From JAIVJM01 sp963816985 (GTDB lineage Bacteria > Acidobacteriota > Blastocatellia > Pyrinomonadales > Pyrinomonadaceae): a DNA stretch of 64,000 nt. Both the position numbers and the translations under genes were made by a program. The notes below the pieces were generated by a model, which saw only the letters and a list, made by a program, of their open reading frames with translations, was not told the origin of the DNA and searched no databases. Shown here in pieces: positions 9,397 through 17,148 of this stretch (its first letter is position 1; every line of letters begins with the position of its first letter). Location: the NCBI GenBank assembly GCA_963816985.1, contig CAWFMF010000004.1, forward strand, positions 4,973,832 through 5,037,831, given 5' to 3'.

Positions 9397-9738
9397 GTGA
9401 GCAACGCCCCCGTCGCTCTTCCTTCTTTCACTTCGACTCCAACAACTTCGATGACTTCCTTCGGCGCTCTTCTCATCATCCTCCTCGCCGCCGCCGTGCT
9501 CCTCCCGCTCGCCTACGCCGTTCACCTTTCGAGACACAAGAAGTCTTCGCGCCGCCCCTTGCGACTCGTCGGCCAACTCGCCTCCGTCGAACATCCTCTG
9601 ACGCCCGAAGGCTTCGTCCTGCTCGACGGCGAGTTGTGGCCCGCACGCACGCGCACGGGCGAGAGCGTCGGGCGCGGACTCTCGAACGTCCGCGTCGTCG
9701 GCGCGAGCGGCCACCGGCTCGAAGTCGAGCCCGCCTGA
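9397..9738 (+). CDS. Small membrane protein with NfeD-like C-terminal OB fold
   Basis: 113 residues from GTG 9397, 30 bases after the TPR gene. One transmembrane helix (FGALLIILLAAAVLLPLAYA, about residues 23-42) and a basic stop-transfer (HLSRHKKSSRR) precede a domain with the NfeD C-terminal pattern: LVGQLASVEHPLTPEGFVLL, then DGELWPARTRTGESVGRGL, then VRVVGASGHRLEVEP. NfeD domains partner with SPFH/stomatin proteins or membrane serine proteases; no such partner is adjacent here. The fold call rests on the spacing of the G-x-A, L-x-P-x-G, GE-x-W and V-x-V motifs. Confidence 0.78.
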   Translation: MSNAPVALPSFTSTPTTSMTSFGALLIILLAAAVLLPLAYAVHLSRHKKSSRRPLRLVGQLASVEHPLTPEGFVLLDGELWPARTRTGESVGRGLSNVRVVGASGHRLEVEPA

Positions 9739-9815
9739 CCGCTCGCCCCGCCACGCGTCTGTCGGCCTGACCTTCGGACGCCCACGCGCTTCCCCGCTCC
9801 GCAAACTGATTTCTG

Positions 9816-9832
9816 TGGCACGCGAACTGCTT
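9816..9832 (+). promoter_or_regulatory. Candidate sigma-54 promoter
   Basis: TGGCACGCGAACTGCTT matches the -24/-12 pattern, with GG and GC exactly ten bases apart (one mismatch, CTGC for TTGC). No annotated gene starts within 400 bases. The next feature is a hairpin at 9957, so a transcript of about 150 nt is possible. The site could be chance. Confidence 0.45.
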
Positions 9833-9956
9833 TAGGTAATGTCGGCAAGCACGAAGGAAGTTAAATCGTGACCCCGCCGCCATCACTTCTCTGAGCGTGG
9901 CCTGCCGCTACGCCAGCCGCCCGCCGAGCACCCCTACTTTAAAACACATCTTACAG

Positions 9957-9980
9957 GAACCCGGTTTTCGAACCGGGTTC
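9957..9980 (+). terminator. UUCG-loop hairpin, possible terminator
   Basis: A perfect 10-bp stem, GAACCCGGTT with AACCGGGTTC, closes a TTCG tetraloop. The downstream tail TCCCGCTTTT has only a short T-run, so termination is plausible but not certain. Confidence 0.55.
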
Positions 9981-10007
9981 TCCCGCTTTTGGGGCAAGCT
10001 ATTATTT

Positions 10008-10028
10008 CCCGACTTTTTCGGGCTTTTT
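10008..10028 (+). terminator. Weak intrinsic terminator-like hairpin
   Basis: A 5-bp stem CCCGA/TCGGG with a CTTTT loop is followed by CTTTTT on the + strand. It is the second terminator-like structure in the 540-base gene-free stretch between the NfeD-like gene and lnt. Confidence 0.4.
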
Positions 10029-10094
10029 CTGTGCTTTCCGCCGTCGCCCGCCGGCGACAGAGGCGTCGCACGCCCGCCGTCGTTTGTCGCCGCG

Positions 10095-10156
10095 AGTTGA
10101 CAGAGGGTGACGCGTCGAGATGTCAACTAGCCATATTTTGTCACCCGACGGGTGAC
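10095..10156. promoter_or_regulatory. Paired palindromes upstream of lnt (possible operator)
   Basis: AGTTGACA (10095-10102) and TGTCAACT (10121-10128) are an 8-bp inverted pair. GTCACCCGACGGGTGAC (10140-10156) is a compact palindrome, and a further GGGTGAC sits at 10105-10111. Such clustering 125-185 bases before lnt looks like a regulator-binding region. The regulator is unknown. Confidence 0.4.
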
Positions 10157-10279
10157 GGTTTCTGTTTGGTTACGTTAAATCGGTAGACGTTTTGCCGCAT
10201 CCGCGGGGGCCGTTTTGCCTCCCCGAAATTAAATTCCGAGTCATGACGCGCGCCCGGCGGCTCTGTTAAACTCCCTCGC

Positions 10280-12007
10280 GTGCAGGAAGCAGTTTCGCCC
10301 GACGCCGGGAAGCGCGGCGGCAGCCGTCTGAGAGCCCTCGCTTCGCGCGTGAGGGCGGCGTTGCCCACCTCGACGGAAGCATTGTGGGCGACGCTCTCGG
10401 CGCTCCTGCTCGTCCTCGCCTTCCCGGATTTCGGCCTCTGGCCGCTCGCGTGGGTGGCGCTCACACCGCTCTTCCTCGCCGTCACGCGACGACCGCGCGC
10501 GCCGCAGGCGTTGCTGCTCGGCTGGCTCACGGGCACGCTCTTCTTCTACGGCTCCTGCCACTGGCTCACTTACCCGATGATTCATTACGGGGGCGTGCCC
10601 GCGCCGCTCGCCTACGTGCTGCTCCTCTTCCCGGTGATGTTGGCGGCTCTCTTCCCGGCGACCTGCCTGCTCGTTTTGGAACGAATGTATGAGCGGATGG
10701 GGGCGCGCGCGCTCGTCTTCGCGCCGCCGCTGTGGGTGTCGCTCGAATGGATTCGACTCGGCATCATCGGCCAACTGTGGAACGCCGTCGGCTACTCGCA
10801 GGCGGAAGTGCCCGCGCTGATTCAGGCCGCGCGCTTCGGTGGAGTCTACGCCGTCGGCTTCCTCGTCGTGAGCGTCAACGCCGCGTTCGCCTACGCGCTC
10901 TTGAAGAGGGACAAGCGTTCGACGGCGACGGCGCTCGCAACGATAACTATCGTCGCGCTTCTGGTCTTCGCGGCTCAACGTTCGACGCCGCCGACTTCGC
11001 AGAGCGAGCCCGGCGTCGTGGTCGTCGCCTTGCAGCCGAACATCATCCCCGACTTCAACCGCACGGCGGCGGAGATGTCCGCGCTCGGCGAAAGACATTT
11101 CGCCTTGAGCGAGGAGGCGCTCGTCGCTCTTGATGAAGGCCGTGCCGGCGGAACGTCCGTCTGGCCGGAGACGAGCGAGGCGACGAACTCAGTTGCAACG
11201 AACTCCGTTAATGAACGCGCGCGGCTCTCGTCTCTGCCGCGCGTCGTCATCTGGCCTGAGTCGCCGATGAACTTTGCGTTCGCGCGCGACTCGCGTCTGC
11301 GTGAACGCGTCTCGCGCTTCGTGCGTGAGCACCGCACGTCTCTGCTGCTCAACTCGCTTGAGCCCGCGCCGGATGGCGGCGGCTACAACGCGGCGGTCTT
11401 AATAAATGAAGAGGCGCGGCTCGCCGTCCAGTATGATAAGATTCGCCTGATGCCGTTCGGCGAGTACGTACCGCTGCCGCGCTGGATGCCCGGCGCGGGG
11501 ATGGTGCGGGGCATCGTCGGCGACTTCACGCCGGGCACGCGTTTCACCTTGATGCCGCTCGGCGGCGAGGGCGCGCAGACGCCGAAGGCGGGCGTCTTCA
11601 TCTGCCTCGAATCGGCGTACCCGTACATCACGCGCCGCTTCACCGAAGAGGGCGCGGACGTGCTCGTTGAAATCACGAACGACGCCTATCAAGGCGACAC
11701 GGCGGTCATCAGACAGCACCTCGCCAACGCGGTCTTCCGCGCCGTCGAGACCGGGCGACCGCTGCTGCGCGTGACGAACACAGGCATCACCGCGCGCATC
11801 ACGACGCGCGGCGAAGTGCTCGACGCGACCGAGAAGTTCACTCCGGCTGTCCGCACTTGGACGGTCGCGCGCTCGGACGGCGGGCAGACTTTTTACGTCC
11901 GTCACGGCGACTCGTTCGTCATCGTCTGCTGGCTCATCAGCGTCGCGGCCTACGCGTTTTCGATGTGGCGGGGCATGAAGAGGATTTTTAAGACACGCGG
12001 GCGGTAG
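10280..12007 (+). CDS. lnt: Apolipoprotein N-acyltransferase
   Basis: 575 residues, somewhat longer than the usual 510-550. Lnt transfers the third acyl chain from phospholipid to the N-terminal Cys of lipoproteins in the inner membrane. The first half has several transmembrane helices (ATLSALLLVLAFPDFGLWPL, ALLLGWLTGTLFFYG, YVLLLFPVMLAALFPATCLL, YALLKRDKR at a boundary). The nitrilase-type domain carries the triad: Glu in VIWPESPMNF, Lys in YDKIRLMPFGEYVP, Cys in FICLESAYPY. A C-terminal helix (FVIVCWLISVAAYAF) closes the protein. Start GTG 10280. A stretch at about residues 290-315 (ETSEATNSVATNSVNER) looks like a small lineage insertion. It lies 29 bases before prfB, probably co-transcribed. 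Confidence 0.93.
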   Translation: MQEAVSPDAGKRGGSRLRALASRVRAALPTSTEALWATLSALLLVLAFPDFGLWPLAWVALTPLFLAVTRRPRAPQALLLGWLTGTLFFYGSCHWLTYPMIHYGGVPAPLAYVLLLFPVMLAALFPATCLLVLERMYERMGARALVFAPPLWVSLEWIRLGIIGQLWNAVGYSQAEVPALIQAARFGGVYAVGFLVVSVNAAFAYALLKRDKRSTATALATITIVALLVFAAQRSTPPTSQSEPGVVVVALQPNIIPDFNRTAAEMSALGERHFALSEEALVALDEGRAGGTSVWPETSEATNSVATNSVNERARLSSLPRVVIWPESPMNFAFARDSRLRERVSRFVREHRTSLLLNSLEPAPDGGGYNAAVLINEEARLAVQYDKIRLMPFGEYVPLPRWMPGAGMVRGIVGDFTPGTRFTLMPLGGEGAQTPKAGVFICLESAYPYITRRFTEEGADVLVEITNDAYQGDTAVIRQHLANAVFRAVETGRPLLRVTNTGITARITTRGEVLDATEKFTPAVRTWTVARSDGGQTFYVRHGDSFVIVCWLISVAAYAFSMWRGMKRIFKTRGR

Positions 12008-12036
12008 ATGAAGCCGCTCCGGGTTCGGGAGGTTTG

Positions 12037-13162
<1,126 letters not shown>

Positions 13163-13167
13163 GAACG

Positions 13168-13223
13168 AGATGTCAGATGCTGGATGCTGGTAACTGACAT
13201 CTGACATCCAGCATCTGACATCT
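13168..13223. repeat. Palindromic repeat, tandem-oligomer type (architecture B)
   Basis: Perfect 19-bp arms (13168-13186 and 13205-13223) are built from iterated GATGTCA / GATGCTG units, with an 18-base loop. It begins 5 bases after the prfB stop and ends 16 bases before the ftsK start. Confidence 0.88.
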
Positions 13224-13239
13224 TCTTCTTGGAGAGACT

Positions 13240-15937
13240 ATGGCAACAGCACAAACCGACGCACGCATGAAGCCGAAGGGCGACGCAGGTGCGCCGCGCA
13301 ACACGCGGCGCAACGAGATTATCGCCATCGCGCTCTTCGCCGTGAGCGCGCTGCTCGCGCTGTGTCTGGTCTCGTACAACCCGAACGACGCTTCGTGGAG
13401 CGCGGCGGGAGAAGGGGGGACGCGCAACTGGATCGGAGCGGTCGGGGCGAACGTGGCCGCCGCCCTCTTCCAGTTCTTCGGCCTCGCCGCAGTCCTCTTG
13501 CCGCTCCTCTTAGTCGCCGCCGCGTGGCGGCGTTTTCACACGCGGAGGATTTACGCGCCGCTCTCGCGCGTCTTGGGGCTCGTCACCGTGACGCTCGCCA
13601 TCGCCTCGCTCTTCGCGCTCTACCTCGTCGAGCCTTTGTTCGACGGGAGCTTCAACGCGGGCGGCTTCGTCGGCGTGCTCATCGCCGACGCCCTGAAGAG
13701 CGTTCTGAACACCGTGGGCACGAGCGTCATGCTGCTCGCGCTCGCCGCCGTCGGGCTCCTCCTCGCCACCAACTTCTCTTTCGCACGCGCCTACGAACGA
13801 GCCGCCGCCGCGCTCTCGAACCCTTCGGGGGCATTCCGTCGCACCGGCTCGACGTTTCAACGCGTGGCGTGCGGCGCGTCGTGCGCAGGCGCTGGCGCGC
13901 GCCGAGATGCGCCGCGAAGCCCGCGCCGCGCGTGAGTCGGAAGTGTGGGCCACGCAATCCGCGCAGGCGACAGACGGCACGTCGGCGACCTCGGCGACGC
14001 CCGCCCAACGCGCCTTGAAAGAAGAGAAGGTTTCAGCCACAGCCGCCATCAAACGCTCCGCCGTCGCTGCCGCCGTCGAAGAGAAGCCCACGCGCGAGGA
14101 AGCTATCCGCGCGCAGCTCGCGCAGGCCGAAGCCGAGCTGGCTTCAATCGTCGCCCGCCCGTCCATCACTTCGCCGGACGCCGCGCAGTTCGACGACGAC
14201 GCGCCGAAGGCCGGAGCGCAGCCCGCCAAGCGCGTCGCGAGCCCGCGAGTCTCCGAAGGCTCGGACGCCGCGCCGGATGCTTCGAGGGCGGCGCGCGAGG
14301 CCCGCGACATCGAAGAGATGATGAGCACCGCTGCGGTCGTGCGGACGAAGGAAGAGGAGGAGGCCATCGAAGAGGAGCGCAGGCGTCAACGCTCTTCGGC
14401 GTCCACACGTCCCGCGCGCCGCGAAGCGACCGAAGCGGTCGCCGCCTCGATGCTCGACTACAAAGTGCCCGGCTCGGAGTTCCTCAACGCCGCGCCGCCG
14501 CGCCGCGAGCAGGCCGACGAAGAGCTGCTCCAACTCGCCACGCGCGTCGCCGAGAAGTGCAAAGAGTTCAACGTCATGGGCCGCATCGAGCACATCTGCC
14601 CCGGCCCCGTCGTCACGACTTATGAATTCAAGCCCGACCCCGGCGTCAAGTATTCGCGCGTCACGGGGCTCGTGGACGACCTCTGCCTCGCCTTGAAGGC
14701 CGAGTCCATCCGCATTGACCGCGTGCCCGGCAAGGCGCACGTCGGCATCGAAGTGCCGAACCCCGAACGCGAGACCATCTTCCTCCGCGAAGTCATCGAG
14801 TCGCGCCAGTTCCGCGAGTCCGAGTCGAAGCTCACGCTCGCCCTCGGCAAGACGATTGACGGCATGAACTACGTCGCCGACCTCACGCGGATGCCGCATC
14901 TCCTCATCGCGGGCGCGACCGGCACGGGCAAGTCCGTCTGCCTCAACTCGCTCGTCGTCTCGATCCTTTACAAGGCGCGGCCCGACGAAGTGAAGTTCAT
15001 CATGATTGACCCGAAGCGTCTTGAGCTGGGGTTGTATTCGGACATCCCGCACCTCGCGACGCCGATCATCACGGAGCCGAAGCGCGCCGCCAACGCCTTG
15101 AAGTGGGCGGTCGCGCAGATGGAGCAACGCTACAAAGACCTCGCGCGCTGGAGCGTGCGCAACATAGACGGCTACAACGCCGAGGTCGAGCGACGCAACA
15201 ACGTCCTCGACTTCGACGAGGACGGGCAGCCGCACAAATTCCTGCCCTACATCGTCATCATCATTGACGAGCTTGCCGACCTGATGATGACCTGCGGCTC
15301 TGACGTGGAGGAAGCCATCACGCGCCTCGCGCAGATGGCGCGCGCCGTCGGCATCCACCTCGTGCTCGCCACGCAGAGGCCGAGCGTGGATGTCATCACC
15401 GGTTTGATTAAGGCGAACTTCCCTTCGCGCATCGCCTTCCGCGTCTCGTCGAAGGTGGACTCGCGCACCATCATTGACGGCAACGGCGCGGAGCAGCTCC
15501 TGGGCCGCGGCGACATGCTCTTTTTGCCGCCCGGCACTTCGCGACTCGTCCGCGTCCACGGCGCGTATCTGGATGAAGCGGAAGTGGCCCGCATCGTCTC
15601 GCACGTCAAAGCGCAGGGCGGCGATCCGGCTTACGACGAGACCATCACGCAGTCCGAGGATGAGGCCGCCGGAGCCGACGGCACGGGCGGCGAGCGTGAC
15701 GAGTTGTTCGATCAAGCCTTGCGCATCTGCATCGAGATGAAGCGCGCCTCGACCTCCGTCCTTCAAAGAAGACTCCGCATCGGTTACGGTCGCGCCGCCG
15801 CCATCCTCGACGCGATGGAGCGCGAAGGCTTCATCGGACAGGCCGACGGCGCGCGCCCCCGCCCCGTCCTCAGCCGCGCCTTCGAGACCGTCTCGCACTG
15901 GGACGAACTCGCCGCCGGAAACGCCGAAGAGTATTAA
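13240..15937 (+). pseudogene. ftsK: DNA translocase FtsK/SpoIIIE, frameshifted as sequenced
   Basis: FtsK pumps chromosome ends across the division septum. The N-terminal part from ATG 13240 has four hydrophobic helices (ALFAVSALLALCLVSY; LFQFFGLAAVLLPLLLVAAA; LGLVTVTLAIASLFALYL; VMLLALAAVGLLLATNF). Frame 1 then degenerates at about 13860, where frame 2 continues naturally (AWRAARRAQALARAEMRREA). The linker leads to a complete motor: Walker A GATGTGKSVCLNSLV, Walker B YIVIIIDELADLMM, LATQRPSVDVITGLIK. The C-terminal gamma winged helix for KOPS-like sites (SVLQRRLRIGYGRAAAILD) is intact. Corrected length is about 899 residues. FtsK is normally important for viability, so a sequencing indel is the likeliest cause. 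Confidence 0.9.
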
Positions 15938-15943
15938 CAGAGG

Positions 15944-16034
15944 AAAGTCAGAAGTCAGAAGTCATGAACGATGAACTGAAGAGCAAGAGACTTGTCTTTA
16001 CAGTTCATCGTTCATCGTTCTGACTTCTGACTTT
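15944..16034. repeat. Palindromic repeat, tandem-oligomer type (architecture B)
   Basis: The left arm is built from AAAGTCAGAAGTCAGAAGTCA and the right arm ends TGACTTCTGACTTTT. An inner perfect 13-bp pair GAACGATGAACTG / CAGTTCATCGTTC lies at 15966-15978 and 16001-16013. It starts 7 bases after the ftsK stop. Confidence 0.85.
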
Positions 16035-16103
16035 TCAGCCCGGCGCGTTAGTGTTAAATTTTCCTCCGTTTTTATCTCTAACTCGGAGACATTAATTCGA
16101 CAA

Positions 16104-16139
16104 GTTTTCCACAGTTTCTGTGGAAAACTCTGTGGATAA
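16104..16139. promoter_or_regulatory. DnaA-box-like cluster in an AT-rich spacer
   Basis: TTTTCCACA (16105-16113), TGTGGAAAA (16119-16127) and TGTGGATAA (16131-16139) lie within 35 bases. The last is a perfect consensus DnaA box (reverse of TTATCCACA). The first two form an 11-bp hairpin with a 3-base loop. The surrounding 16040-16190 is the most AT-rich non-coding stretch of the first 30 kb. Neither dnaA nor dnaN is in the window. Confidence 0.6.
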
Positions 16140-16260
16140 GTCCCTTTTGCACGTTACAAGTTCATGACATATTTAGACTTCTAGCATTTTGCACATCTGC
16201 GGGGCACGAATTCACAAACCATTCACGAGACGACTTTTTTCCACGGCGGGGCCAAAAAAC

Positions 16261-16590
16261 TTGCAGGGCACACTCCGCTCATTTCTCCTGTTAACACTCC
16301 TCATCGCCTCCGCCACGGCGTGCGTCAAATTGCCCCGCCGCGCGACGAGCACGGGCGAGAGAGTCTCCACGACTCAGGCTCCGAATCATCCCTCGCCGCC
16401 GGTCTCCATCAACCGCGCTTCGCGCGAAGAGCTTGAAAGGCTGCCGGGCGTCGGCCCCGTGCTCGCCGCGCGCATCGTCGAGCACCGCGAGCGCCACGGC
16501 CCCTTCCGTAAGGTCGAGCACCTCCTCATCGTGCGCGGCGTCAGCGAGCGCCGCTTCCGAGAGATGCGCCCGCTCATCAATGCCGAGTGA
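16261..16590 (+). CDS. ComEA-like helix-hairpin-helix protein, probably secreted or lipid-anchored
   Basis: 109 residues from TTG 16261. The frame is open upstream to TTG 16189 and neither start has a good ribosome site, so the start is uncertain. It has a hydrophobic leader (FLLLTLLIASATAC) whose Cys could be lipidated, then a Ser/Pro-rich linker and a double helix-hairpin-helix: INRASREELERLPGVGPVLA, then ARIVEHRERHGPFRKVEHLL, then VRGVSERRFREMRPL. This is the domain of ComEA, which binds incoming double-stranded DNA during transformation. comEC lies 560 bases downstream on the opposite strand, strengthening a competence role. It could instead be a general HhH lipoprotein. Confidence 0.8.
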   Translation: MQGTLRSFLLLTLLIASATACVKLPRRATSTGERVSTTQAPNHPSPPVSINRASREELERLPGVGPVLAARIVEHRERHGPFRKVEHLLIVRGVSERRFREMRPLINAE

Positions 16591-16614
16591 GAAGCCTTCC
16601 CTGCTCCCGACAAC

Positions 16615-16995
16615 TCATTTGGCTTCGACGCGACCGAAGTCGTCTTCGAGGCGAACGATGTCGTCCTCGCCGAGATAATCGCCGCGCTGAATTTCGATGA
16701 AGACGAGCGGGCCTTCACCGGGGTTCTCGACGCGGTGCGCCGCCCCAACGGGAATGTCCACGGTCTCGCCGCAGCCGAGCGCGATCTCCCTGCCGTCGAG
16801 CGTGACTCTGGCCGCGCCTTCGACCACCATCCAATGCTCGGCGCGGCGCGCGTGCCGCTGGTAACTGAGGCGCTTCGAGGGCAGCACTTCGATCCTCTTG
16901 ACCTTAAACGTCGGCCCCTCGTCCAGCACCGTGAACGACCCCCAGGGCCGCCTGTCAAAGAGCGGCGACGCCGCGCTCTCTTCCCTTTCGCTCAT
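16615..16995 (-). CDS. Mannose-6-phosphate isomerase type II-like cupin
   Basis: 126 residues forming a single cupin barrel: RPWGSFTVLDEG, then KRIEVLPSKRLSYQRHARRA, then EHWMVVEGAARVTLDG, then DIPVGAAHRVENPGEGPLVF. This matches the C-terminal isomerase domain of bifunctional GMP/PMI enzymes standing alone. The metal-site residues appear as Q-x-H, E and the late His (AAHRV). It would interconvert mannose-6-phosphate and fructose-6-phosphate for GDP-mannose and polysaccharide synthesis. It converges with the HhH gene (24-base gap). Confidence 0.85.
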   Translation of the reverse strand: MSEREESAASPLFDRRPWGSFTVLDEGPTFKVKRIEVLPSKRLSYQRHARRAEHWMVVEGAARVTLDGREIALGCGETVDIPVGAAHRVENPGEGPLVFIEIQRGDYLGEDDIVRLEDDFGRVEAK

Positions 16996-17071
16996 GCCTC
17001 AACACCTTCTCCGAAACAGAATCAATCTCCGCATCAATATGACAAAAGCCTCAGCGGGTGACAAGCGAAAA

Positions 17072-17138
17072 GCCGTCAATCGTGAATAGGAAGAACAAGG
17101 TCTTAACGATTCACGATTGACGATTCACGATTCACGGC
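17072..17138. repeat. Palindromic repeat, tandem-oligomer type (architecture B)
   Basis: GCCGTCAATCGTGAATAG on the left faces several overlapping CGATTCACGA / GATTGACG units ending GATTCACGGC on the right. It ends about 10 bases from the comEC stop codon. Confidence 0.75.
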
Positions 17139-17148
17139 CTTTGACGGT

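Noticed and set aside
7600..9804. A 734-codon open frame antisense to the TPR and NfeD-like genes
   Set aside because: It is a shadow: high GC in third positions keeps the opposite frame open. The + strand has the signal peptide, TPR motifs and ribosome site, while the antisense product is low-complexity Arg/Glu/Val without any motif.
14144..15898. A 584-codon antisense frame opposite ftsK
   Set aside because: Same GC-rich shadow effect. FtsK motifs on the + strand account for the sequence.
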